This document shows, piece after piece, positions 1 through 8,225 of a stretch of DNA of 21,806 nucleotides. The position numbers were made by a program, and so were the translations under genes. Within the stretch, counting starts at the first letter, position 1. Every line of letters begins with the position of its first letter. The DNA lies in assembly GCA_021802115.1 (NCBI GenBank), contig JAKABA010000050.1:1-21806 (forward strand). Direction: 5' to 3'. This DNA is from a bacterium (GTDB lineage: Bacteria > Chloroflexota > Dormibacteria > UBA8260 > Bog-877). The notes under the pieces are model-generated. The model did not search any database and had not been told where the DNA came from. It saw nothing but the letters and a program-made list of their open reading frames with translations.

Positions 1-202
1 GGCGGACCGTCGTCGGGCGCCGGGAGGCGTCGACCACCGACTCCATGAAGGCCCAGCAGCGATAGGCGGCATAGGCGGCCAGCCCGAGCATGGTGAGCGA
101 GGCCACCACGTTGAGGAGTCCCGCCAGTGGGGGCGCCAGGATCGCGAGGGCGGCACAGCCGCCGATCACCGCCAGCCCGGTCCGGAACCTGTGCCTCCCC
201 AT
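1..202 (-). CDS. Small membrane protein, N-terminal part, cut by window edge
   Basis: An open frame starts with ATG at 202 on the minus strand and runs off the left edge after 67 codons without a stop. The peptide begins MGRHRFRTG and then has two hydrophobic stretches (about residues 10-30 and 32-50, ending in LGLAAYAAYRCWAF), followed by a polar tail with ESVVDASRRP. It is therefore an inner-membrane protein with at least two membrane segments and no recognisable catalytic motif. It is divergent from the zinc-knuckle gene at 247, with 44 bp between the two starts. I do not recognise the family. A small subunit of a membrane complex is possible, but that is only a guess from composition. Confidence 0.5.
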   Translation of the reverse strand, partial: MGRHRFRTGLAVIGGCAALAILAPPLAGLLNVVASLTMLGLAAYAAYRCWAFMESVVDASRRPTTVR

Positions 203-246
203 CGGCTGGAGAAGTCCGCCCGAGGGCCGGGCCGGGGCGGGTTAGC

Positions 247-858
247 ATGGTTGGTCTGAGCGCCTTAATCCGTCCCGACCACGGTGTCGGGCCCCACGCC
301 CATCGCTCCTGGCTGCATCTGCTGGCATTGGACCCCGGCTTTCTGCCGTCGGAGCGCACCCTCGTCGCGGTCCGGTCGGCTCTGGTCGACTTCGGGTTGG
401 CGCTGCCCGCACCCGACGGAGGGCTGCAGCCAGGACCTGAGTTCGCCAGCGTCCTGGGCGCGTCGGCGAGCCCGGCCGTCCCGCGGCTGGCCGGCCCCAT
501 CCGCGGGTCGGTGACCGTGGAGGCCGGGATCTGGCGCTGCTATCCGGACCCCGGACCGCAGGGCTTCCAGTCCGACCCGGTCACCGCCTACACCGCCGCC
601 TGCCCGCGGTGCGGTGGGTCCCTCAACTTCTTCCTGCTGCGCTTTCCCCACCCCGACCCTTACCAGGCGGTCTGCCCCCGCTGTCAGGCCGTGATCTCGG
701 TGCTGGAGCTGGACTGGTCTCCGGAGCTCCCCAAGGGTAGGTTCGAGGTCACCTTCGGCGACCTCCCAACCCGCGCGTCGCTGCTCGCGCACCCCGTCTT
801 CTACGAGCTTCAGCTAATCGTCGGGACCCCCCTGCGGGAGGTGCACGTCACGCTCTGA
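247..858 (+). CDS. Unrecognised 203-aa protein with a two-knuckle zinc ribbon
   Basis: I do not recognise the family. The visible feature is a pair of CPRC knuckles, C119/C122 (CPRCGG) and C143/C146 (CPRCQ), about 20 residues apart, as in a rubredoxin-like zinc ribbon. An N-terminal alpha-helical-looking region of about 100 residues precedes it, and a strand-rich tail follows. There is no signal peptide or membrane segment, so it is probably cytosolic. The frame is open further upstream, to a GTG at 127, but that extension is R/P/G-rich and antisense to the leftward membrane gene, so the ATG at 247 (MVGLSALIRP) is preferred. Its stop lies only 10 bp from the stop of the convergent aldehyde dehydrogenase. 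A nucleic-acid-binding or metal-site structural role is possible but unproven. Confidence 0.65.
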   Translation: MVGLSALIRPDHGVGPHAHRSWLHLLALDPGFLPSERTLVAVRSALVDFGLALPAPDGGLQPGPEFASVLGASASPAVPRLAGPIRGSVTVEAGIWRCYPDPGPQGFQSDPVTAYTAACPRCGGSLNFFLLRFPHPDPYQAVCPRCQAVISVLELDWSPELPKGRFEVTFGDLPTRASLLAHPVFYELQLIVGTPLREVHVTL

Positions 859-872
859 CCAGAGGTGGTCAG
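855..872. terminator. Compact hairpin spanning both stop codons of a convergent pair
   Basis: CTGACCA (855-861), a GAGG loop (862-865) and TGGTCAG (866-872) form a perfect 7-bp stem with a 4-nt loop. The left arm contains the TGA (856-858) of the rightward gene and the right arm contains the stop of the leftward gene (TCA, 869-871). There is no U-tract, so this is a possible bidirectional terminator or RNA 3'-end stabiliser rather than a classical intrinsic terminator. Confidence 0.45.
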
Positions 873-2347
873 GAGAGGTCGATCACCGCCGTGCGGATGT
901 CGGACATGTCCATCAGGGTCCACTTGCCGCCGATCCGGCCCCAGCCGCTGCGCTTGCCGCCCGCGCCGCCGAAGGGCATGTTGATGTCCCAGTAGTCGGT
1001 GGTGTCGTTAACGATCACCTGCCCCACCTGCAGCTGTTCGGCGAATCGGAACGCCCGGGCGAGGTCGCGGGTGAAGACCGCCGCCTGCAGACCCAGGTCG
1101 TCCGCGTTCGCCAGCTCCAGGAGCTCCCGGTCGCCGGCCGCCACGGTGATCGGGAGCAAGGGCCCGAACGACTCCTCGCGGAACGCCGCCATCGAGGGCA
1201 GGACCCCATCCAGGACCGTGTACTGGTAGTAGAGCCGGGTGGGCATGTTCTGCTGCCGGGAGCCGCCGATCAGGAGGCGTGCGCCCCGGCTGACCGCATC
1301 CGCCAGGTGGCGGTCCATCTTGGCGGCCACGGCCTCGTTGTTGAGCGGGCCGAGGTTGACCTCGGGAGCGAACGGGTCTCCCAGGTGGACCCTCCTGGCC
1401 TCCTCCAGGCAGGCCTCCACGAACTGGGGATGCACGGAGCGGTCGACCAGCACCCGCTCGGTGGCGCAGCACACCTGGCCCGAGCAAAGGTAGGCGCCAT
1501 AGGTGGCGGCACGCGCCGCCCGCTCCAGATCGGCGTCGGCACACACCACCATCGGACCGTTCCCGGAGCATTCCATGATCGTTCGGCGCAAACCCGCCGC
1601 CGCCTGGATCCGGGCGCCGGTCGCCGAGGAGCCGATGAATCCGATGGCATCGAATCCCTCCGCCTGGAGCAGCATCTCCCCGACCTCACCGCCCCCGGGC
1701 AGGATGTTCACGAGCCCTCTGGGCAGCCCGGCCGCTTCGAAGGCCGCCATCGCCTCCAGCACCGCCAGGCAGGTGTGCGCCGGGGGCTTCACCACCAGGG
1801 CGTTGCCGGTCGCCAGTCCCGGAGCCACGAACTCGGCCATCATCAGCACCGGGAAGTTCCAGGGGGTGATGATGGCCCAGGTCCCCACCGGCTTGCGGAA
1901 GGTGAGCATTCGCTTGGCGGGATCGGTAACCGGCAGGGTCTCGCCGTTGAGCCGCACCAGGTCCTCGGCATGGAGGTGGAACAATCGGGCCGCCTCCTCC
2001 ACGTCGCTCACCGACTCCGCCAGCGGCTTGCCCTGCTCCAGCGTCTGCAGACGGGCCAGCTCAGCCACCCTGGCCGTGATCTCGACTCCGATCCGGTGGC
2101 AGAGCTCCGCCCGTTGGAATGCCCCCTCCTCCCGCCAGGCCCGCTGGGCCAGCCGGGCGGCCGCCACCGCCTGGTGCACGTCCGCGCGGGTGGGCACCGG
2201 CACCTCGGCGACGACCTCGCCGGTGACCGGGCTGACCAAAGGGACACTCTCCTTCGTCGCCCGCCACTCCCCGTCAATGTAGAGCTGCAGGCGCCTGGGT
2301 TCGGCGCCCACCTCTGCTGCGGCCCGCCCCGCGAAGTCAAGGGTCAT
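869..2347 (-). CDS. NAD(P)-dependent aldehyde dehydrogenase
   Basis: This 492-aa protein has full ALDH-superfamily length. It oxidises an aldehyde to a carboxylate with NAD(P). Visible landmarks are TPWNFP (N164), VVKPP (K187), GFIGSSATG at 237-244, the general base E259 in IMECSGNGP, and the nucleophile in SGQVCCA (C293, followed by C294). The family consensus around the base is LELGGK/N, so ECSGNG is an unusual variant. The start is ATG 2347, with AAGGAGA at 2355-2361 as ribosome-binding site. It lies 54 bp downstream of the DppC-type permease and is probably the last gene of the leftward transport unit. With GabT and a PatD-type dehydrogenase nearby, succinate-semialdehyde dehydrogenase is a reasonable inferred role, but other aldehydes are equally compatible with the sequence. 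Confidence 0.92.
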   Translation of the reverse strand: MTLDFAGRAAAEVGAEPRRLQLYIDGEWRATKESVPLVSPVTGEVVAEVPVPTRADVHQAVAAARLAQRAWREEGAFQRAELCHRIGVEITARVAELARLQTLEQGKPLAESVSDVEEAARLFHLHAEDLVRLNGETLPVTDPAKRMLTFRKPVGTWAIITPWNFPVLMMAEFVAPGLATGNALVVKPPAHTCLAVLEAMAAFEAAGLPRGLVNILPGGGEVGEMLLQAEGFDAIGFIGSSATGARIQAAAGLRRTIMECSGNGPMVVCADADLERAARAATYGAYLCSGQVCCATERVLVDRSVHPQFVEACLEEARRVHLGDPFAPEVNLGPLNNEAVAAKMDRHLADAVSRGARLLIGGSRQQNMPTRLYYQYTVLDGVLPSMAAFREESFGPLLPITVAAGDRELLELANADDLGLQAAVFTRDLARAFRFAEQLQVGQVIVNDTTDYWDINMPFGGAGGKRSGWGRIGGKWTLMDMSDIRTAVIDLS

Positions 2348-2401
2348 TCTGGATTCTCCTTCTGGTCTTGTCTTGCCGTGAGGTCGGTTGCGGCTGGCCC
2401 C

Positions 2402-3373
2402 TCAGCGCTGCTGCAGCCGCTTCTCGACCACGTCCCGCAGGCCGTCTCCCATCACGTTGATCGCGATCACCGTGAGCACGATCAGCACCCCCGCCGGCCA
2501 GAGCTCCCACCAGTAGCCGTTGAAGAGGTTGTTGATCCCGGTGGTCAGCATCTGCCCCCAGCTGGTGGCGGGCGGGGGCACCCCCAGTCCCAGAAAGCTG
2601 ATGGCGGCGAAGGTGAGAATCGCGTCGGCCACCTTCAGGGTTCCGTTCACCACCACCACCCCCAGGGCGTTGGGGAGCAGGTGCCGGAAGACGATCCTCC
2701 AGGAGCCACCGCCGAAGCAGCGGGCGGCGGCCACGTAGTCGCGGGTGCGCAGACTGAGCACCTCGCCGCGCACCAGCCGGGCGGTGCTGAGCCAGCTCAC
2801 CGAGGCGATGGCCAGGATGATCACCGGCAGCGAGGGCTGCACCAGCGCCGCCAGCAGGACCACGAAGAAGAGGAACGGGATGGAGAGCATCGCGTCGACG
2901 ATGCGCATCATCACCGCGTCCAGGACCCCTCCGACCAGCCCCGCGATCGCTCCCCACAGGGTTCCGAACACGGTCGCGATGGCGGCCACGGCCAGGGCCA
3001 CTTCCAGGGTCGCCTGGCCCCCCAGCATCAGCCGGCCCAGGATGTCGCGGCCCTCGGGGCTGGTGCCGAGGAGATGGCTCGGGGAGGGGGCGAGGTTGCC
3101 GTTGATCAGGTTGGTGGAGATCTGGTTGGTCTGGTAGACGAGCGGGCCGACGTAGCAGAAGAGCAGCACCAGGACCAGGAACAGTGCCCCCGCCAGCGCG
3201 ATCCGGTTGCCGGTGTAGACGCGCAGGTTCTCCAGCAGCAGCCGCCGGGAGCGCCCGACCTCGGCGTCCTCCGGCCGGCCCCCGCCCGCGCGGCCGTCGC
3301 CGGGCAAAGCGACGGTCAGGTCCAGGTTGAGGGACGGGGAGGCGGCCAGCGGGGTGTCGGTGGCCTCAGCCAT
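2402..3373 (-). CDS. ABC transporter permease, DppC/OppC type
   Basis: This 323-aa inner-membrane permease belongs to the peptide/nickel importer family. It has a long polar N-terminus (about 50 residues), a first membrane helix (ALAGALFLVLVLLFCYVGPL), a periplasmic segment containing LLGTSPEGRDILGRLM typical of DppC proteins, and about five further helices. The cytoplasmic EAA loop that docks the ATPase is visible as DYVAAARCFGGGSWRIVFRH. The start ATG 3373 overlaps the stop of the DppB-type gene by 8 bp, which implies translational coupling. No cognate DppD/DppF ATPase gene follows; an aldehyde dehydrogenase comes next. The family call is secure. The substrate (oligopeptide, opine, amine conjugate) cannot be read from the permease. 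Confidence 0.93.
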   Translation of the reverse strand: MAEATDTPLAASPSLNLDLTVALPGDGRAGGGRPEDAEVGRSRRLLLENLRVYTGNRIALAGALFLVLVLLFCYVGPLVYQTNQISTNLINGNLAPSPSHLLGTSPEGRDILGRLMLGGQATLEVALAVAAIATVFGTLWGAIAGLVGGVLDAVMMRIVDAMLSIPFLFFVVLLAALVQPSLPVIILAIASVSWLSTARLVRGEVLSLRTRDYVAAARCFGGGSWRIVFRHLLPNALGVVVVNGTLKVADAILTFAAISFLGLGVPPPATSWGQMLTTGINNLFNGYWWELWPAGVLIVLTVIAINVMGDGLRDVVEKRLQQR

Positions 3374-4307
3374 AGCGGATCCTCGGGTCCAGCACCATGT
3401 AGAGGAGGTCGGCGACCAGATTGCCGACCACGACCGCGGTGCTGATCAGCAGGATCACCCCCAAAAGGACCGGATAGTCCCGATCCTGGGCGCCATTCCA
3501 GAAGAGCAGGCCGGTGCCGGGGAAGTCGAACAGCGCCTCCACGATCAGGGAGCCGCTGATCACGTACGGGAAGCTGATCCCGATCAGGCTGACGGTGGGC
3601 AGCATGGAGTTGCGCAGGACGTGCCGGCTCAGGATCCGCCCCCACCCGGCCCCCTTGGCACGGGCGGTGCGCACGTAGTCCTCCAGCAGGTTGTCGATCA
3701 CCGCTGAGCGCATGTAGCGGCTGAAGTAGGCGACGTTGCCCAGCATCAGGGTGCCGGTGGGGAGCACCAGCGCGCTCACGCTGTCGCCCAGGTTGACCCC
3801 GAAGTGGATCGCGGTCGGGGGCAGGAGGTTGAACTCGATGTTGAACACGATGATCCCGATCACCCCGAGCAGGAAGCTGGGCATCGAGTACAGGGCCAGC
3901 AGCAGGAAGGAGAGGCCGTAGTCGATGTCGCGATTGCGGCGGATGCCCTGGATCAGCCCCAGCGGGATGGAGACCGCTATCGCCAGAAACAGGGCGATCC
4001 CGACCATCAGCAGGTCCCTGGGGAAGTACTCCGCGAGCAGCGCCGAGACCGGCGAGTTCAGCTTGTAGGAGAAGCCGAGGTTGCCGTGGAGCGCCTGCCA
4101 GAGCCAGATCCCGTACTGGACCGGGAGCGGCTTGTTCAACCCCTCCTGGGCGGCCAGCTGGGCGACCGCGTGAGGGCTGGCCTTCGGCCCCAGCTGGGCG
4201 CGGACCAACCCTCCCGGGAGCACGTGGAGCAGGGTGAAGACCAGAAGGCTGACCAGCAGCATCACCAGGATGGACTGGAGGAGACGCTGCACTATGTAGC
4301 GGGTCAC
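3366..4307 (-). CDS. ABC transporter permease, DppB/OppB type
   Basis: This 313-aa permease is the partner of the DppC-type protein. The N-terminus (MTRYIVQRLLQSILVMLLVS) and the following LLHVLPGG are characteristic of DppB/OppB. About six membrane helices can be seen, with an EAA-type loop around YVRTARAKGAGWGRILSRHV and a C-terminal DLLYMVLDPRIRYG, which is near-invariant in the family. The start is GTG 4307, preceded by a GAAGAGG-like ribosome-binding site. It lies 46 bp after the amidohydrolase gene and overlaps the next permease by 8 bp, consistent with one transcript containing the lipoprotein, amidohydrolase and both permeases. Confidence 0.93.
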   Translation of the reverse strand: MTRYIVQRLLQSILVMLLVSLLVFTLLHVLPGGLVRAQLGPKASPHAVAQLAAQEGLNKPLPVQYGIWLWQALHGNLGFSYKLNSPVSALLAEYFPRDLLMVGIALFLAIAVSIPLGLIQGIRRNRDIDYGLSFLLLALYSMPSFLLGVIGIIVFNIEFNLLPPTAIHFGVNLGDSVSALVLPTGTLMLGNVAYFSRYMRSAVIDNLLEDYVRTARAKGAGWGRILSRHVLRNSMLPTVSLIGISFPYVISGSLIVEALFDFPGTGLLFWNGAQDRDYPVLLGVILLISTAVVVGNLVADLLYMVLDPRIRYG

Positions 4308-4353
4308 GGCACGCCTCTTCCGCGCCGGGGGTCGGGGCGGCCGCCGGGCCTGG

Positions 4354-6012
4354 TCACACCGTCCCCCGGTCGTAGACCGCCTGACCGCCTACCAGGGTCA
4401 GCTCCACGGTCGCCTCGGGGAGGTGGCGCGGCTCGAGCTCGAAGGGGTTGGTCGCCAGCACCACCAGGTCGGCCATCTTTCCCGGGCTGAGGGTCCCGGC
4501 CTCGGCATCCAGATGGTTCACAAACGCCGAGCCCGCGGTGAAGGCCGCCAGCGCATCCTCCAGCGGAAGGGCCTCCTCCGGCAGAAAGGGCTCCAGCGGG
4601 GCGCCACCTTGCACCTCCGCCACCCTGGTCACCGCGACTGCGATCTCGGCCAGCGGGTCGGCGGTCGAGACCGGCCAGTCGGACCCACCTGCGAGGACGG
4701 CCCCTTGGTCCCTCAGGCTTCTGAAGGGGTACTGCTGCCGGGCCCGGTCTGGTCCCAGAAAGGGGATGGTCAGCTCGTCCATCTGCGGCTCATGGCAGGC
4801 CCAGAACGGTTGCATGTTGGCGACCACCTGGAGCTCGTGGAATCGGGGCAGATCGCGGGGATGGATCAGCTGGATGTGGGCGATGTGGTGGCGGGGGCGC
4901 GGGGCGGGCCCAGGACCGCCGCCGCGCGCCGCCTCCACGGAGTCGAGGGCGACCCTGACCGCGCGGTCCCCGATCGCGTGGAAGTGGAGCTGAAACCCCA
5001 GGTGGTGCAGGCGGGTGCTCGCGGCCCGCGCCAGCTCCGGCTCCAGGAACAGGTGGCCACTTCCCAGTTGCCGCCCGGCGCCATCACCGGCGTGGTCCCG
5101 GTAGGGCTCCAAGAGCGCGGCGGTGAAGGTCTCCATCACCCCATCCAGCATGATCTTGACGCTGCCGGCGTCCAGTCCGGCCGCCCGGAGCTCCGCCCGG
5201 CGTTCCGCCAGCTCCTCCACCTGCTCGAGGCCGCGATCCCGCTCCCACCAGAGAGCCAGGCGGACCCTGGCGGTCAGCGTCCCATCCGCCTTGAGCCGGG
5301 CGTAGGCTCGTTCAGCCTCCCGGTCCACCATGGCGTCCTGCCAGCCGGAGATGCCCAGGCTGTGGAGGTGGCGCTGGGCCTGGAGCAGGGCGGCCACCGT
5401 CTCATCCTCCGAAGGGCTTGGCAACAGCCGGCTCACCAGCGCCATGGCCGCCTCGTGGAGGGTCCCCGAGGGGTCGCCGGAGGAGTCACGCTCGATGCGC
5501 CCATGCTCCGGATCCGGCGTGGCCCGGTCGATGCCGGCGCGCCGGAGGGCAGCGGAGTTGACCCAGGCGCTGTGGCCGTCGCGGTTGGTCAGAAACGCCG
5601 GCCGGTCTGCGGTCACCGAGTCCAGCAGCAGGCGGTCCGGGGTGCCGCCAGGGAAGCTCTCCATGGACCAGCCCTTGCCGCTGATCCAGCCGCCCTGCGG
5701 ATGGGAGCTCATGTACTCGCCGACGCGTTCCAGGCAAGCGGCGGCCGTGAGCCTGCCCTCCAGATCGCAGCTGCGCTGCTGGAGCCCTCCGTGCAGGGGG
5801 TGGCAGTGGGCGTCCTGGAACGCGGGGATGGCCGCCTTGCCATGCAGGTCCAGGGCCTCGTGGTTCGGACCCAACTCGGCCCGCGCCTGGGCCAGTGGCC
5901 CGGCGGCGGCGACCCTCCCGTCGCGCACCGCCAAGGCCTCGACCCAGGGGGTTTCAGGACAACCGGTCCAGATCGGGCCACCCGTGATGAGAAGACCCCG
6001 GCTGTGACCCAA
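4354..6012 (-). CDS. YtcJ-type metal-dependent amidohydrolase
   Basis: This 552-aa protein of the amidohydrolase superfamily would hydrolyse C-N (amide, formamide or ring) bonds using a metal centre. The fold order is visible: an N-terminal beta-sandwich strand (VRDGRVAAAG), the metal motif DAHCHP with H69 and H71, the lysine segment SVKIMLDGV (K286), FHAIGD with H345, HHIAHI with H379, and GGSDWP with D445, then the C-terminal GTLSPGKMADLVVL that closes the sandwich. The length fits the YtcJ subgroup. There is no signal peptide, so it is cytosolic. The start is TTG 6012, 10 nt after the lipoprotein stop, with GGGGAAG upstream. Placed between the binding protein and permeases, it probably processes the imported compound; deacylation of an N-acyl amine is an inference. 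Confidence 0.9.
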   Translation of the reverse strand: MGHSRGLLITGGPIWTGCPETPWVEALAVRDGRVAAAGPLAQARAELGPNHEALDLHGKAAIPAFQDAHCHPLHGGLQQRSCDLEGRLTAAACLERVGEYMSSHPQGGWISGKGWSMESFPGGTPDRLLLDSVTADRPAFLTNRDGHSAWVNSAALRRAGIDRATPDPEHGRIERDSSGDPSGTLHEAAMALVSRLLPSPSEDETVAALLQAQRHLHSLGISGWQDAMVDREAERAYARLKADGTLTARVRLALWWERDRGLEQVEELAERRAELRAAGLDAGSVKIMLDGVMETFTAALLEPYRDHAGDGAGRQLGSGHLFLEPELARAASTRLHHLGFQLHFHAIGDRAVRVALDSVEAARGGGPGPAPRPRHHIAHIQLIHPRDLPRFHELQVVANMQPFWACHEPQMDELTIPFLGPDRARQQYPFRSLRDQGAVLAGGSDWPVSTADPLAEIAVAVTRVAEVQGGAPLEPFLPEEALPLEDALAAFTAGSAFVNHLDAEAGTLSPGKMADLVVLATNPFELEPRHLPEATVELTLVGGQAVYDRGTV

Positions 6013-6022
6013 CGAGCTTCCC

Positions 6023-7954
6023 CTACTTGATGAAGTACCAGCTGGAGGGATGGTAGTTGGCGTACGGATTGAGCGGATACCAGCCGCGCAGATTGTTCTT
6101 GGCCACCACGATCTCGTAGTCGGCCACCGGCCACCAGAGGGACGCCTCGTCCTTGGAGAGATAGTTCTCCACCGCGTACAGGGGCGCCAGGCCGGACTGG
6201 GTGTGGGCGGCGTTGATCAGCCGCTGGGCGGTCGCTGAGTTGTAGCCTCCGGCCCAGTAGTTCCCCTGGCCGAACTGGTTGCCCCCGACCGGCAGGATCT
6301 CGTACTGCCCGAAGTCCCACATGAAGCCGCTGTAGGCCAGCAGACCCCAGTTGCAGGGGGGTGAGTTGGGGCAGGTGCCCCCGATCGAGAACATCGTGTT
6401 CTCCGTCTGTCCATCCAGGTTGATCCCGATGCCCGCTGACTTGGCCGCGGTCGCAAACGCCTCCACCTGGGCGAGGAAGCTGGGGGTGCCGGTCGAGTAC
6501 ATGAAGAGGAAGCTCAGCTGCTTGCCCTTGGCGATTCCGGCGCCGCACTCGTTGCTGGCGGTGCCCGGCCGCTTGCAGGTGTCAATGCCGCCCGCCCCCT
6601 GCGCCCACCCGTGGGCGGCCAGCAGCTGCTTGGCGGCGGAGATGCTGTACGGGTAGGGGTCCGAGCGGGTCTGGGGGCTGACCAGGTTCGAGCCCGGATA
6701 GACCGGCGCCGGGCCATAGTCGGGCAGGCCGAAGCCGTGCAGCGTCCGCTGCAGATAGAGCTGCTCGTCGATCAGATGCTGCAGCGCCTGCCGGATGTAG
6801 AGCTGGTCGACCAGCGGCCCCCAGGTCTTGTTCGTGAAGCCGAGCTCCACGGTCTCGTTGTAGAACACCGGCCACGGGGTGACGGTGTAGCCGTGCTGCT
6901 TGAAGTAGCTGGCCAGCGAGAGGTCGGTGAAGGGGAGGAAGCCGAAGGTGACGGCTCCCGAGCGCAGCGCGTCCACCTCCGAGGTGTCGGACGGGAAGCT
7001 GTAGATCTCGTAGCCGCTCAGCCGGGGCTTGCCCGCGCCGGTGTAGTGAGTGTTGGCGCTGAACTGCGCGGTGTAGGTGGTGGGGTCGAACGCCTTGATC
7101 ACCCAGGGGCCGTCGACCACCTTCCAGAGGGGGTTGGTCGCGTAGGTGCTCAATTTCTCCGACTGCCCATACAGGAAGTTGAAGACGGCCTTGGCCCCGG
7201 ACGCGGTGGAGGCGTTGTGACCATCGGCGCAGGTGAGGCAGGTGCGGTCCCACGCCTGCTGGGGCAACGGATAGATCCAGGTGAGCTGGTTGCCGGTGAA
7301 CCACTGCGGGTTGTACGCCTGGTTCAGGTTGAGGGTGAACTGGTAGGGGCTGTTGTAGGCGATGCTGCTCACGTCATCCGGCATCTCGCCCGGCAGGTAG
7401 GCGCCGTCCTTGTTCTTGCCGGCCGAGAGCAGCTCGAAGAAGAAGCGCACGTCCGCGGTCGTCACCGGGGTGCCGTCCGACCAGGTGTAACCCTGCTTGA
7501 GGGTCACGGTCACGGTCCGGTCGCCGTTCGAATAGACCGGGGGGTTGGCCAGGGACAGGCTGTAGTTGACCCCTGACTTCCCCGGTCCGCCGGCGAAGTA
7601 CAGTGGCCGCCACATTCCCCCCTCCACGTTGGAGTTCCAGTCCTCGTAGTTGGCCTGGTTCTCGATCGGGAAGATCCAGGAGAAGTCCTCGCCGATGGGC
7701 AGCGCGTAACTGGCGATGCCACCCGAGGTGGGCGTGCCCCCGGTCGCCGGCGTCTGGGTGATGCTGTTGGTGGTGCTCGAGGGGGAGGTGGTGGAGCCGC
7801 AGGCCGCGACCAGAACGCCGAGAGCGGCGAGCAGCGCCAGGACGGTGGTGCGGCGCGCCCCCGGCGCGTGCCGGGCGGATCCCCATGCAAACTCCAGCCA
7901 CCGGCTCCGGAAGGCTCCGGTGGCGTCACCACTGGTTCCCGGCGTAGATCTCAT
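6023..7954 (-). CDS. Solute-binding lipoprotein, family 5 (peptide/opine type)
   Basis: This 643-aa extracytoplasmic binding protein serves an ABC importer. It has an arginine-rich n-region, a hydrophobic segment (about 37-51) and a lipobox VAAC with the lipidated cysteine at 52, followed by a Ser/Thr-rich linker to about residue 75. The body shows SBP_bac_5 signatures, such as TVTLKQGYTWSDGTPVTTAD at 147-166. Besides C52 it contains exactly six cysteines (239, 242, 460, 470, 528, 534) that fall into three close pairs and could form disulfides outside the cell. Start ATG 7954 has GAGGAG just upstream. It is the first gene of the transport unit, separated from the upstream oxidoreductase by 271 bp, so it may have its own promoter. 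The ligand is unknown. Confidence 0.92.
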   Translation of the reverse strand: MRSTPGTSGDATGAFRSRWLEFAWGSARHAPGARRTTVLALLAALGVLVAACGSTTSPSSTTNSITQTPATGGTPTSGGIASYALPIGEDFSWIFPIENQANYEDWNSNVEGGMWRPLYFAGGPGKSGVNYSLSLANPPVYSNGDRTVTVTLKQGYTWSDGTPVTTADVRFFFELLSAGKNKDGAYLPGEMPDDVSSIAYNSPYQFTLNLNQAYNPQWFTGNQLTWIYPLPQQAWDRTCLTCADGHNASTASGAKAVFNFLYGQSEKLSTYATNPLWKVVDGPWVIKAFDPTTYTAQFSANTHYTGAGKPRLSGYEIYSFPSDTSEVDALRSGAVTFGFLPFTDLSLASYFKQHGYTVTPWPVFYNETVELGFTNKTWGPLVDQLYIRQALQHLIDEQLYLQRTLHGFGLPDYGPAPVYPGSNLVSPQTRSDPYPYSISAAKQLLAAHGWAQGAGGIDTCKRPGTASNECGAGIAKGKQLSFLFMYSTGTPSFLAQVEAFATAAKSAGIGINLDGQTENTMFSIGGTCPNSPPCNWGLLAYSGFMWDFGQYEILPVGGNQFGQGNYWAGGYNSATAQRLINAAHTQSGLAPLYAVENYLSKDEASLWWPVADYEIVVAKNNLRGWYPLNPYANYHPSSWYFIK

Positions 7955-8225
7955 CGCCTGCTCCTCACATCTGCGGCTTCCTGATCCCCTGCTCCGACCC
8001 CGGTCGCCCGCCTGTCCCCGCCCCCGGGGAGGTGCCGGTCGCCACTTGGACGGTGGCTAGGCACAGCTCGAGGGTGGGCCGGTGCACGGCTCCGGACGCC
8101 GCAGCGAACTAACCGACTGTAGGCTCGGACCTCCGGCGGTTCCATGTCCGCCGACCCCAAATCGATCGCTGGAAAATTGTTTCTTCTGCACAAGCCGCTG
8201 GGGACCACCAGTCGGGCGATCGTGA
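7955..8225 (-). promoter_or_regulatory. Intergenic leader before the lipoprotein gene
   Basis: This is a 271-bp non-coding interval between the oxidoreductase stop and the lipoprotein start. It includes the most AT-rich patch near here (about 8155-8185, with GGAAAATTGTTTCTTC), which could hold a promoter for the transport unit. It also contains a hairpin, CGGCGG (8134-8139) with CCGCCG (8148-8153), a 6-bp stem and 8-nt loop. I could not identify a convincing -35/-10 pair. A separate promoter is inferred from the gap size and base composition. Confidence 0.3.
8134..8153 (-). terminator. Possible terminator hairpin after the oxidoreductase gene
   Basis: CGGCGG and CCGCCG form a 6-bp GC stem with an 8-nt loop, about 72 nt beyond the stop of the leftward oxidoreductase gene. 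There is no U-tract. It could equally be leader structure for the downstream lipoprotein transcript. Confidence 0.22.

Noticed and set aside
1307..6030. Very long open frames on the plus strand opposite the leftward operon (for example 1307-3445 and 4423-6030).
   Set aside because: They lie antisense to genes with clear ALDH, permease and amidohydrolase motifs. Their products are His/Gln/Gly/Arg-rich without domains, as expected for antisense frames in GC-rich codon-biased DNA.
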